Source: Mycolicibacterium sp. lyk4-40-TYG-92
GTDB lineage: Bacteria; Actinomycetota; Actinomycetes; Mycobacteriales; Mycobacteriaceae
Length of the DNA stretch: 64,000 bases
Direction of reading: 5' to 3'
Assembly (NCBI RefSeq): GCF_030209435.1
Contig: NZ_JARVRX010000005.1
Span: forward strand, 62,001-126,000
The position numbers were made by a program, and so were the translations under genes. Positions 47,818 to 56,669 of this stretch are shown here, piece after piece. Within the stretch, counting starts at the first letter, position 1, and each line of letters opens with the position of its first letter. The notes beneath the pieces are model-generated. The model had not been told where the DNA came from and ran no database searches. It worked only from the letters and a program-made list of their open reading frames with translations.

Positions 47818-47921
47818 CGTTGCGCCGCCAATGACCGAGAGTTCAACAGTCAATTCTGACTACACTGACCGTCCGCCCCACCCGATGTTCCACCGGATCA
47901 GGAGTGAAATGACCCAGACCC

Positions 47922-49547
47922 ATGCCATCTGATTCGACGACGACGGCGGTGCGGGTCGCAGCGCTCGCGGACCTGGTCGACAACACACCTACCACCGCCC
48001 GGGTCTCCGGGGTGGACCTGGTCCTGGTGCGGCAGGGCGACGACGTCCGCGCGCTGTACGGACGTTGCGCTCACCGCGGTGCCCTGATGTCCGACGGCCG
48101 CATCGAGGGTGACCTGCTGGTGTGCGGTCTGCACGGCTGGCGATACGAGATCCAGACGGGGGTCGCTCCGGTCAATCCCGCCGTCACGCTGGCGACGTTC
48201 CCCACGTCGGTCTCCGACGGATCGGTCTACGTCGACCAAGCCGCAGTCGACGCTTACGCCCGGGCCAACCCGCCGACCTACGGCGACGATGGATATCAAG
48301 GCCAGTGGATCAAACCGGCAAACACCGCCGAGGAACCGTTCGTCACGCAGATTCATCAGTGGGCTGCGCATGGACTGACCAGCGAACACGGTCCGACCGC
48401 GGCCATGGGCGTCCCGCGTGACCAACTCCCGTCGTGGGATTCGATCCAGGTACTGACCGCCCAACTGGCACGGCTGCCGCTGCTGGACGAGGAACCGGTG
48501 AACACACAGACGGTGATCGGGCCCGCTGCCCGGCGGCCCCTCACCCTGGACATCCCGTTGTTCGTCAGCGACATGAGCTTCGGCGCGCTCTCGCAGGAAG
48601 CCAAAACCGCACTGGCCGCCGGTGCCGAGCTGGCCGGAACCGGCATCTGCTCGGGCGAGGGCGGCATGCTTCCCGAAGAACAACAAGAGAATTCGAAGTA
48701 TTTTTACGAACTCGCATCAGGCAGGTTCGGGTGGAACATCGACCGAATCCGCCAGGTGCAGGCGTTTCACTTCAAGGGCGGGCAAGGCGCCAAGACAGGC
48801 ACCGGCGGCCACCTCCCGGGTAACAAGGTGATCGGCCGGATCGCAGATGTTCGCGGGCTCCCCCCAGGAACTGCGGCCGTCTCACCGGCGCGATTCCCGG
48901 ACTGGACGTCTTTGCAGCCCTTCGAAGAATGCGCCGCACAAGTGCGCGAAATCTCCGGCGGGATCCCGGTGGGGTACAAGATGAGCGCCCAGCACATCGA
49001 GCGCGATATCGATGCCGCCCTGCAGATCGGGGTCGACTACATCATCCTCGACGGTCGAGGCGGTGGAACCGGTGCAGCGCCAACGATTTTCCGCGACAAC
49101 ATCTCCGTGCCGACCATCCCGGCGCTGGCCCGCGCTCGTAGGCACCTCGACCGCTCACAAGCCGGCCAGGTCACGTTGGTCATCACGGGTGGAATCCGGA
49201 CCCCGGCCGACATGGTCAAGGCATTGGCTTTGGGCGCGGACGCCATTGCACTGTCCAACGCCGCGTTGCAAGCCATCGGATGCGTCGGCATGCGCGCCTG
49301 CAACACCAACAGCTGTCCGGCCGGTATCGCCACCCAAGATCCCCGATTGCGCGCGCGGCTGCCGGTGCCGGCCGGCGCAGAACGGCTGAACCGGTTCCTG
49401 CGCTCGACCGTCGATCTGATGGTCGTCCTGGCCCGCGCCTGCGGCCACCGGAATCTGGCGGACTTCAACATCGACGATCTCGTCACCTTCGATCGCGACT
49501 TCGCCTACCTCAGCGGAGTCCCCTATGCGGGAGCCACCCCACTGTGA
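47922..49547 (+). CDS. Rieske-fused glutamate-synthase-like FMN/3Fe-4S protein
   Basis: The 541-residue protein joins two modules. Residues about 10-105 form a Rieske domain with ligands Cys49, His51, Cys68 and His71 (CAHRG and CGLHGW). Residues about 190-520 match the FMN-binding barrel of the large glutamate synthase subunit, with SDMSFGALSQEAK, GTGICSGEGGM, FKGGQGAKTGTGGHLPG, DGRGGGTGAAP and the 3Fe-4S ligands Cys454, Cys460 and Cys465 in C-x5-C-x4-C spacing. There is no glutaminase domain, so it resembles archaeal-type or stand-alone GltS-domain proteins. The Rieske centre could pass electrons to the FMN. Its stop overlaps the next gene's start, giving a likely complex. Substrate is unknown. 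Confidence 0.88.
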   Translation: MPSDSTTTAVRVAALADLVDNTPTTARVSGVDLVLVRQGDDVRALYGRCAHRGALMSDGRIEGDLLVCGLHGWRYEIQTGVAPVNPAVTLATFPTSVSDGSVYVDQAAVDAYARANPPTYGDDGYQGQWIKPANTAEEPFVTQIHQWAAHGLTSEHGPTAAMGVPRDQLPSWDSIQVLTAQLARLPLLDEEPVNTQTVIGPAARRPLTLDIPLFVSDMSFGALSQEAKTALAAGAELAGTGICSGEGGMLPEEQQENSKYFYELASGRFGWNIDRIRQVQAFHFKGGQGAKTGTGGHLPGNKVIGRIADVRGLPPGTAAVSPARFPDWTSLQPFEECAAQVREISGGIPVGYKMSAQHIERDIDAALQIGVDYIILDGRGGGTGAAPTIFRDNISVPTIPALARARRHLDRSQAGQVTLVITGGIRTPADMVKALALGADAIALSNAALQAIGCVGMRACNTNSCPAGIATQDPRLRARLPVPAGAERLNRFLRSTVDLMVVLARACGHRNLADFNIDDLVTFDRDFAYLSGVPYAGATPL

Positions 49548-51487
49548 ATGATCAGGAACTCAACTGGCACAAGGCAGTCGATGCCGATCAACTCGACGAC
49601 GGCGAGGTGGCCATGTGCCCCGTCGGCCTCAAGACCGTCGCGCTCACCAAACTCGCAGGCCACTACGGGGCCATCGACAACCGGTGTCCCCATCAGGGTG
49701 GTCCGCTCGGCCAGGGCACTTTGGAGAACGACAAAATCCGTTGCTCGTGGCACGGTTTCGACTTCGATCCATTCACCGGTGAGGCCGCGGGCGGCCCCGA
49801 TTTCAATGTGCGGACGTATCCGGTGGAGGTGCGTGCGGACGGCGTGTACGTCGGCACTCCGCCGCCCGCCACACACCCGCGCACGGTGAGCGATGTACTC
49901 GTGGAGACCATGACCAACTGGGGCGTCGACACTGTTTTCGGCATGGTCGGCCACTCGAACCTCGGGCTCGCCGAGGCAATGCACCGAGCCGAAACCGATG
50001 GCAAGCTACGGTATTTCGGCATCCGACACGAAGGCGCCGCGGCATTCGCGGCTGCTGCCTACGGCAAACTCACCGGTCGGCCCGCCGCATGTTTCGGTAT
50101 CGCCGGCCCCGGATCGACCAACCTGCTGACCGGCCTGTACGACGCCAAATCCGACCGCGCTCCGGTACTGGCGCTGTCGGGCAATGTGGACTCTTCGGTC
50201 GCCGGTAAAGGCGCCTTCCAGGACATCGACCTGCTCGCGGCATTCGACGATGTCTCTGTGTACTCCGCCATGGTGCGTTCGGGCTCCGACCACGCCGAAC
50301 TGATGACCATGGCCCTCAAACACGCGATCCTCGAACGCGGCGTCGGTCACCTCGTACTACCCGACGAGGTACAGATTCTCGAAGCCCCGGATCAGAAAGC
50401 CTCTGGGCCCCAAGGTCGAATGCCCGACCTCCGGGTATCGCCGCCGGCAGCTGCGCTGGAGGCGGCCCTCGACCTGATCGCCACATCGGCCAGACCACTC
50501 GTCATCGCGGGCGCCGGAGCGAAGTTCGACATGCCGACCGTGATCGCGCTCGCAGAACGCTTGAACGCACCCGTACTGACGACGTTCAAAGCCAAGGGAC
50601 AGATCTCCGACACCCATCCACTCGCGTGCGGTGTGCTCGGCCGGTCGGGCACACCCGTCGCGTCGTGGATGATGAACAAGGCCGACCTGCTGCTGGTGTT
50701 CGGCGCGTCCTTCTCCAACCACACCGGGATCTCGCCGTACAAGCCGATCATCCAGGTGGATACCGACCCCATGATGCTCGGCCGGTTCCGTCCGGTGACG
50801 GCGCCGGTGCTCGGCGACGTCGGAGTTACCGCTGCCGCCGTTCTGAACGGCCTTCGCCCGAACCCGGCGCTGGTCGACCAACGCCCGGAGGTCGCCGATC
50901 GCTGGTCCGTCTGGCGTACGGAGAAAGCCCGGCGCGCCGTCAAACATCTGGACGGACGAGTCGCTGCCGCAACCGTTTTCGAGGAACTCAGCCGCCTGGT
51001 GCCGGCGAACGCCGTCCTGACCGTCGATGTCGGCAATCACGCATACTCGTTCGGGCGCTACTTCGAAACCAGGGAGCAGTCGGTCCTCATGTCCGGGTAT
51101 CTCGGCTCAATCGGGTTCGGTTTCCCGGCAGCCATGGGTGCGTGGGCGGCCGCGCCGGAGCGTCCGATCGTCGCAATCACCGGCGACGGCGGCTTCGGTC
51201 AGTACCTCGCCGATTTCACGACGGCGGTGAAGTACGACATGAACATCACCCACATCCTGCTCAACAACGGCGAACTCGCCAAGATCAGCGAAGAGCAGCG
51301 CGGGGCCGAATACGCGGTCTGGCAGACGTCACTGCTGAATCCTGACTTCGCTGCGTACGCGAGGAGCTGCGGTGGCTATGGTCGTCGCGTGACCGATCCG
51401 GCGGAAGTGGCCGCGGCCGCCGCCGAGGCGCTGGACCATCGGGGACCGGCGCTGGTCGAAATCATCACTGACCCGGGTAGTCACTGA
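49544..51487 (+). CDS. Rieske-fused thiamine-diphosphate enzyme (pyruvate-oxidase-like)
   Basis: The 647-residue protein starts with a Rieske ferredoxin domain (about 8-105; Cys48, His50, Cys67, His70 in CPHQG and CSWHGF), followed by a complete ThDP-dependent decarboxylase/oxidase body. The activating Glu is in IRHEGAAAFAAAAYG, the central domain (LVIAGAGAKFDMP) resembles that of acetolactate synthase and pyruvate oxidase, and the ThDP motif runs from GDGGFGQYL to ILLNN. The N-terminal fusion suggests that the enzyme gives electrons from 2-oxo-acid decarboxylation to, or takes them from, the 2Fe-2S centre. GTG at 49544 overlaps the preceding stop (GTGA). Confidence 0.87.
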   Translation: MNDQELNWHKAVDADQLDDGEVAMCPVGLKTVALTKLAGHYGAIDNRCPHQGGPLGQGTLENDKIRCSWHGFDFDPFTGEAAGGPDFNVRTYPVEVRADGVYVGTPPPATHPRTVSDVLVETMTNWGVDTVFGMVGHSNLGLAEAMHRAETDGKLRYFGIRHEGAAAFAAAAYGKLTGRPAACFGIAGPGSTNLLTGLYDAKSDRAPVLALSGNVDSSVAGKGAFQDIDLLAAFDDVSVYSAMVRSGSDHAELMTMALKHAILERGVGHLVLPDEVQILEAPDQKASGPQGRMPDLRVSPPAAALEAALDLIATSARPLVIAGAGAKFDMPTVIALAERLNAPVLTTFKAKGQISDTHPLACGVLGRSGTPVASWMMNKADLLLVFGASFSNHTGISPYKPIIQVDTDPMMLGRFRPVTAPVLGDVGVTAAAVLNGLRPNPALVDQRPEVADRWSVWRTEKARRAVKHLDGRVAAATVFEELSRLVPANAVLTVDVGNHAYSFGRYFETREQSVLMSGYLGSIGFGFPAAMGAWAAAPERPIVAITGDGGFGQYLADFTTAVKYDMNITHILLNNGELAKISEEQRGAEYAVWQTSLLNPDFAAYARSCGGYGRRVTDPAEVAAAAAEALDHRGPALVEIITDPGSH

Positions 51488-51497
51488 CCCCGCCGTT

Positions 51498-51533
51498 GCA
51501 GTGGTGACGGGCCCTACGGCTCACCACCACTGC
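51498..51533. terminator. Hairpin between convergent ThDP-enzyme and hydrolase genes
   Basis: GCAGTGGTG (51498-51506) pairs with CACCACTGC (51525-51533) around an 18-base loop. It occupies the 54-base gap between two convergent stop codons and could terminate both transcripts. Confidence 0.6.
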
Positions 51534-51541
51534 GTTGGGGC

Positions 51542-52366
51542 TCACGACCGGAAGAACTCCAGCAGGTCGGCGTTGATGGTTGCCGCCTGCGTGGTCGGCA
51601 TGCCGTGGGGGAAGCCTGAATACGTCTTCAACGACCCGTTGGGCAGGAGCTTGGCGGACATCAGACCCGAATTCTCGTACGGCACAACCTGATCGTCGTC
51701 ACCATGCATCACGAGTGCCGGTACGGTCGTGCTTTTCAGATCGTCTGTGAAATCGGTCTGCGAAAACGCGACGATTCCGTCGTATTGGTCTTTGGCTCCG
51801 CCCATCATGCCTTGGCGCCACCAGTTCTCGATGACCGCTTCAGACGGCTCGACGCCCGGGCGGTTGAAACCGAAGAACGGACCCGACGCGAAGTCGCGGT
51901 ACATCGCCGACCTGTTGGCCGCGACCTGCGCCTGCAGGTCATCGAAAACCTCCTTGGGAATGCCACCTGCGTTGCCTTCGGTCTTGACCATCAACGGCGG
52001 TACCGAGCTGATCAGAACGGCTTTGGCGGCACGCGCCTGGCCGTGACGGCTCAAGTAACGCACCACTTCACCGCCGCCGGTGGAGTGCCCGACGTGTATC
52101 GCGTCGACCAGGTCGAGATGTTCGACGACGGCAGCGAGATCGTCCGCGTAGTGGTCCATGTCGTGACCACGGCCGACCTGAGCTGAGCGCCCGTGGCCGC
52201 GCCGGTCGTGTGCAATCACCCGATAGCCATGTTGCAGGAAGAACAGCATCTGGGTGTCCCAGTCGTCCGACGACAGCGGCCATCCATGGCTGAAGACAAC
52301 AGGCTGTCCGCTGCCCCAGTCCTTGTAAAAGATGTCGACGCCGTCGGTGGTCCGTATCGTGGGCAT
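51542..52366 (-). CDS. Alpha/beta hydrolase, chloroperoxidase/esterase-like
   Basis: The 274-residue protein resembles cofactor-free haloperoxidases and aryl esterases. The oxyanion region is [12 protein letters not shown], the nucleophile Ser is in [10 protein letters not shown], the acid lies in [11 protein letters not shown] and the His in GFPHGMPTT. Typical family features ([20 protein letters not shown]) are present. The physiological activity is likely hydrolysis of an ester or lactone rather than halogenation. A good ribosome-binding site (GAGG) lies six bases before the ATG. One copy of the shared operator lies 141 bases upstream. Confidence 0.88.
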   Translation of the reverse strand: MPTIRTTDGVDIFYKDWGSGQPVVFSHGWPLSSDDWDTQMLFFLQHGYRVIAHDRRGHGRSAQVGRGHDMDHYADDLAAVVEHLDLVDAIHVGHSTGGGEVVRYLSRHGQARAAKAVLISSVPPLMVKTEGNAGGIPKEVFDDLQAQVAANRSAMYRDFASGPFFGFNRPGVEPSEAVIENWWRQGMMGGAKDQYDGIVAFSQTDFTDDLKSTTVPALVMHGDDDQVVPYENSGLMSAKLLPNGSLKTYSGFPHGMPTTQAATINADLLEFFRS

Positions 52367-52506
52367 GCATGTCCTCTACGTAGTGGGGCGAATCGATTTC
52401 CGGATCAAAGCAAGGCCTGTCAACCTGAACCGGGCTGTTACCCACCAGCCATGTTCGCGGCCCAACGTTGCCCAGCCATACTGCGATAACGCCCGTCGCA
52501 TGTCAT

Positions 52507-52520
52507 CAGTGCAATGACTG
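52507..52520. promoter_or_regulatory. Shared island operator (site 2)
   Basis: CAGTGCAATGACTG matches CAGTCANNTGACTG with two changes in the left arm and an exact right arm. It lies upstream of the alpha/beta hydrolase and between it and the LuxR-type regulator gene. Confidence 0.55.
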
Positions 52521-52579
52521 AGATCGCACAGCCGCGGTGGGCGTACCCGACCGCGATGCATTGCCTACCGGCGACCACG

Positions 52580-55375
52580 TCAGGTAGGCTTGTCCCCCAA
52601 CAGATCCCGCAGTTGGTGACGCCGGCTGACGCCAAGTTTGGGATAAACGTTGTACAGATGGGACGCGATCGTTCGTGGCGACAGATTAAGTCGTTGGCCG
52701 ATCTCGGGATTGGTCAGCCCGGAGGCAGCCATCGATACGATCTGCCGCTCTTGCGCCGTCAGCGAATCCAAGCCCGAAACGGCACCGGCCGTTGACGCCG
52801 TCACTCCGGCGGCACGGAGTTCGGCGCGCGCGATCTGCGCATACGGCGCGGCACCCAGGCGCTCGAACACTTCGAGGCCAGCGGCGAGCTGCGTACGAGC
52901 TTCGGCAGGCCGGCGCACCCGGCGAAGCCATTCGCCGTAATGCAGACGCGCTCGTGCGCGTTCCATCGGCCACTGATCACCGGCTGGATCGAAAATCGCC
53001 AGGCGGAAGTGCCGTTCCGCCAGGTGCGTGGTAGCAGTCAGGGCGAGCGCCTGATGCCGCAGAAGCCGCAGTCGCACAGGAGGATTCGACCCCAGCTGAC
53101 GCCCGATCGAAGCCACCAGAGGTCGTGCATCTGCCAGGTTGCTGCTGCGCGCGCCGGCCCAGGCCAAGTCTGCGATGGCGCGATGAGAGACGACGAAATG
53201 GGTCGGCTCGCCATCGGCGTCGAACATCTGCCGTAAGGCTTGATAGGCGGAATCGAACTCGCTGCGGGCCAGCGCGTTGCGTCCCGTGGCCCACGTCAGT
53301 GCGGCTCGGGTTGCGGTGCCAGATTTGTCAGCGATGACACGAGACGCTGCCTCGATCGCGGCGTCCGCCGCTTCGGTGTCACCACAGCAGGACAACAGAT
53401 GAGCACGCACGACATTGCTTTCGGCGTGAAGCAACGCCAGATCGTAGACGCCGCACAAGGTATCGGTCTCGGCAAGCAGTGCCCGCAGTTCTGACCACCG
53501 CCCGGTGTCGTGTAGTCCCCACGCCAGCGGCGCGATGGCGAAAGTGAAGCCGCGCAATCCACCGGCTGCTTTGAGCTGCTCGACGGCTTCCCGCAATTCG
53601 GTGACCGCCAGGGCACTGTCCTCCGTGGCGTACGCCATTGCGCCCACGACCAGACGCCGAAACGGTTCGACGGGAGCGGGCATCGGATGCAGCCAACGCC
53701 GATCCCATGGCGCCGGGCGATCGTGGGCACTGCCCGCACTCTGCGCGTAGATGGCGATGTACGCCCGTTGCACAGGACCGGCCTCAGCGGGGAAGGGCGT
53801 CGGAATTGCGCTCTCCCCCAATACATCTAGAGCAGAGTCCTGCAGCCAGCGGGCAAGACGGCTCCGGTGCGCCAATTCCCCGGAGTAGTAGGCCGACGAC
53901 GCGCCGGTATACATCAGTGCCAGCCGCAGTCGGGGGTTGGACGGCGGCGCACCGTCGAGCGCACTGCGAACCACTTCGGCCGCCTCCGCCGGGCGCGCTG
54001 ATTGCAGCAGTACCGAGGCACGAGTCAGTGCAGCATGGCCGACGATCTCCGGGTCCTCCGAACGCTGGACGGCACTGGCATTCAGCGACAGCGCCCAGGA
54101 CGGGTCACCGCCGAAGTTGGCCGCCACCGAGGCCAACGTGAATCGCCGCGCCGCATCACCGGCACCGGGGCTCAATTCAGCGGCCCGCTGCAGAGCCCTT
54201 GCCACCTCGAGGTAGCCACCGCGCTGCCGCGAACGCTCCGAGCCCTGCTCCAGCAGGGATGCCACGGTCTCGTCGGGACCGGCGGCCGCAGCCGCGAGAT
54301 GCCAAGCGCGGCAAGCCACATCTAATTGCGGGGAGGCAGCCAGCGCAATATGGGCAGTGCGGCGATCAGCCAGATCCCCTTCGCTGTAGGCCACACTGCG
54401 CAGCAAGGCGTGACTGAACTGCACCCGTCGGTCCTCGGTGACGCTCACCAGTGACCGCTCCATGGCGGGCTGCCACCGCCACAAGTCCGCACCGAAACCT
54501 GCCGCTGCCGTAATGGTGTCGATGGTCTCGTAGCCAGCCCCTGCGGCGGCGAACAAGGTCAGCCGCCGCGCGTCGGGCGGCAGCTCCGACAGCTGCTCGG
54601 CGAACAACGCATGAGCGAATCCGGAACCGACCATGTGGTTACCCCGGAACCTGACCGAACCTGTTTTGCCGTAGAACCGGGCGGATTCGATCAGGGCCAG
54701 TGGATTACCGCCGGACCAGCGGATGATCTCACCGCGGACGCTCGCGTCGGGCGCCAGCGTCTGGGTCTCGATCAGTTCCGCGGCCGCGGCATCGGTCAGA
54801 GGCGCAACTTCGACCACCCGGAAGGAACGGTCGAGACCATTGAGCTGGTCCACCCGCCGTGCGCTAATCAGCAACCGAACCGCAAGGTGCGGAACCCGGC
54901 CGATCGCATAAGTGAGCACCTGGCGGGAGTCCGGTTCGAATCGGTCGAAATCATCGAGCACGATCACCAGCGGCCTATCGGCAGCGACGACCGCAAACAG
55001 AGCCAGCACCGCCTGCTGAATCAGCGCCGGTCCATGCCACTCAGCGCCGGGGCCGCCATTGACGGTGTCGTGCAAGGCATCTCGCAGTGGTGCCGGCAAC
55101 TCATCAATTCGCTCGGCGATGGGCCAGATCAACTCGGTCAACGCGGTGAAGGGCCGCACATGGTCCGGCTCGGAACCCCCGGCAAAGAGCACTGCCGCGC
55201 GCTGCGGCTGCAGCGTTGCCACTGCGTGGCGCAGCAGCGTCGACTTACCGATACCCGGTTCGCCCACCAGAATCACTGCCTGAGGCGCGGCCGCGACACC
55301 AGAGGCCACCTCGGTGATGAGACCAATCAGCCGACCGCGCCCGACGATGGGTGACCGCGAATGTGCCAGTGTCAC
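52580..55375 (-). CDS. Large LuxR-family (LAL) ATP-binding regulator
   Basis: The 931-residue regulator has an N-terminal AAA/NACHT-like ATPase (Walker A GEPGIGKSTLLRH near 38-50, Walker B VIVLDDFDRFE near 136-146), a long helical repeat region resembling TPRs and a C-terminal LuxR helix-turn-helix (LTAQERQIVSMAASGLTNPEIGQ, SPRTIASHLYNVYPKLGVSRR). LAL proteins such as MalT activate catabolic genes when an inducer and ATP bind. It lies in the middle of the island and follows the HSL-type hydrolase by 43 bases on the same strand. It is the only DNA-binding protein I see in the island and so the leading candidate for the shared operator. Confidence 0.9.
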   Translation of the reverse strand: MTLAHSRSPIVGRGRLIGLITEVASGVAAAPQAVILVGEPGIGKSTLLRHAVATLQPQRAAVLFAGGSEPDHVRPFTALTELIWPIAERIDELPAPLRDALHDTVNGGPGAEWHGPALIQQAVLALFAVVAADRPLVIVLDDFDRFEPDSRQVLTYAIGRVPHLAVRLLISARRVDQLNGLDRSFRVVEVAPLTDAAAAELIETQTLAPDASVRGEIIRWSGGNPLALIESARFYGKTGSVRFRGNHMVGSGFAHALFAEQLSELPPDARRLTLFAAAGAGYETIDTITAAAGFGADLWRWQPAMERSLVSVTEDRRVQFSHALLRSVAYSEGDLADRRTAHIALAASPQLDVACRAWHLAAAAAGPDETVASLLEQGSERSRQRGGYLEVARALQRAAELSPGAGDAARRFTLASVAANFGGDPSWALSLNASAVQRSEDPEIVGHAALTRASVLLQSARPAEAAEVVRSALDGAPPSNPRLRLALMYTGASSAYYSGELAHRSRLARWLQDSALDVLGESAIPTPFPAEAGPVQRAYIAIYAQSAGSAHDRPAPWDRRWLHPMPAPVEPFRRLVVGAMAYATEDSALAVTELREAVEQLKAAGGLRGFTFAIAPLAWGLHDTGRWSELRALLAETDTLCGVYDLALLHAESNVVRAHLLSCCGDTEAADAAIEAASRVIADKSGTATRAALTWATGRNALARSEFDSAYQALRQMFDADGEPTHFVVSHRAIADLAWAGARSSNLADARPLVASIGRQLGSNPPVRLRLLRHQALALTATTHLAERHFRLAIFDPAGDQWPMERARARLHYGEWLRRVRRPAEARTQLAAGLEVFERLGAAPYAQIARAELRAAGVTASTAGAVSGLDSLTAQERQIVSMAASGLTNPEIGQRLNLSPRTIASHLYNVYPKLGVSRRHQLRDLLGDKPT

Positions 55376-55418
55376 GCCGAAAACCGCTTCCTACGCAGCA
55401 CAATCAGGCGGCACCTTC

Positions 55419-56366
55419 TCATCGGTGTATCACTTCGTCGAGGAATCTCACGCCCTGGTCGAGCGCGGCCCGAGCAGACGGTGTGTCACTGAGCTGACTG
55501 AGCACGACGAAATCGTGGACCGTGCCCAGATAACGGGTGCAGGTCACCGGAACCCCCGCTGCACGCAGCAGTTCGCCAAATGCTTCGCCCTCATCACGCA
55601 CCACATCGGCCTCGGCAGTGATTATCATTGTCGGCGGCAACCCGCTGAGATCTGCGGCCGGTGCGCGAACCGGAGACACCGTCGGGCAGTCAACATCACC
55701 GTCGCAGTACTGGTCCCAATACCAGGCCTGCTCATCGCTGGTCAGCAGATAGCCCTCCGCATATGCGTTGTGGGACGGGTACTCACACCGCGCATCAGTT
55801 GGCGGGTAGTACAGGAGCTGTGCACGAAGTCGCGGGCCGCCGCGGGACTTACACACCATGCTGACCGCCGCCGCGATTGTCGCACCTGCACAATCGCCAG
55901 CCAGCGCAATCGCTTTCGCATCGACACCGAAGGACTCCGCATTGTCACGAACCCACAGCAGTGCGGCATAACACTCCTCCAGCGCTACCGGGTATCGCGC
56001 TTCCGGTGCGCGGCTGTACTCAGGAACCACGACGGCGGCGCGACAGCGCGCGGCGATGGCCCCGACAACACGCCCGTGAGTGTCCGCATCGCCGAACATG
56101 AATCGACCGCCATGCACGTAGAACACCGCAGGCAGCACATCGTGCTCGTTTTCCGGCCGCACCAACCAAAACCCCACCAGCCCAGAAGGACCCACCGGCG
56201 CGGTGTGAAACCGAGCCACTGTCCCGGGCTGCTCGATGACGGTTCGCTGCGCTTCCCGCAGCGCCAGCCGGCCGTCCTGCGATCCCAGTTGCCCGAGCGT
56301 AGGAGGGGTGGCCATCGACGCGACCAGACGCGCGATCGTTGGATCCAGCACCACGTCTCGACTCAC
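55419..56366 (-). CDS. HSL-family alpha/beta hydrolase with Cys nucleophile
   Basis: The 315-residue protein is of the hormone-sensitive-lipase type, with the oxyanion motif YVHGGRFMFG, the elbow AGDCAGATIA, the acid in ITAEADVVRDEGE and the His in GTVHDFVVL. The nucleophile position normally reads GDSAGG; here the codon at 55890-55892 is TGT on the minus strand, giving Cys. Cys-Asp-His hydrolases such as dienelactone hydrolase exist, so activity on lactones or activated amides is possible. GTG at 56366 has GGAGG five bases upstream; the frame is open to 56549. Confidence 0.85.
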   Translation of the reverse strand: MSRDVVLDPTIARLVASMATPPTLGQLGSQDGRLALREAQRTVIEQPGTVARFHTAPVGPSGLVGFWLVRPENEHDVLPAVFYVHGGRFMFGDADTHGRVVGAIAARCRAAVVVPEYSRAPEARYPVALEECYAALLWVRDNAESFGVDAKAIALAGDCAGATIAAAVSMVCKSRGGPRLRAQLLYYPPTDARCEYPSHNAYAEGYLLTSDEQAWYWDQYCDGDVDCPTVSPVRAPAADLSGLPPTMIITAEADVVRDEGEAFGELLRAAGVPVTCTRYLGTVHDFVVLSQLSDTPSARAALDQGVRFLDEVIHR

Positions 56367-56669
56367 GACATCCTCCCAACCGATGCGGCGGCCTCGTTGC
56401 GTGCCGAGGACTCTACGCTGCCCCGCTTCGGCACGAGCCGGCGATCGAGACGAACCAGTCACCCAACTGATGACGGGCGCACGTCCGTCGCGCAGACTCA
56501 GCGGTGCAAGCGTCCGAGACCGCCCGGGACAGGAGCAGCACCATGGCACCGAACTATCGACGAGCGTTGACGTAGTCGACCGTCGTACGCCACAACCAGA
56601 GTAGATTGTCTTGCCCGATGCCGCCGGAGTCGAGATGAGACGACAGTCAGCGTGAGCCAGGAGGACAAG
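56367..56669. other. Divergent intergenic region
   Basis: About 300 bases between the HSL-type hydrolase and the NmrA-type gene. I see no gene here and no full copy of the shared operator. A half-site CAGTCA lies at 56644-56649, just before the NmrA ribosome-binding site. Confidence 0.5.

Noticed and set aside
47725..47853. Longer N-terminus for the XdhC-type protein
   Set aside because: The extra 43 residues match nothing in the family and would place the 24-base palindromic operator inside the gene.
47848..47861. AGTCAATTCTGACT as another shared operator
   Set aside because: The half-sites are related but the spacing is four bases instead of two, so it does not fit the consensus. It could still be a weaker site.
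56644..56657. Fifth copy of the island operator upstream of the NmrA-type gene
   Set aside because: Only the left half CAGTCA is present; the right half reads GTGAGC instead of TGACTG.
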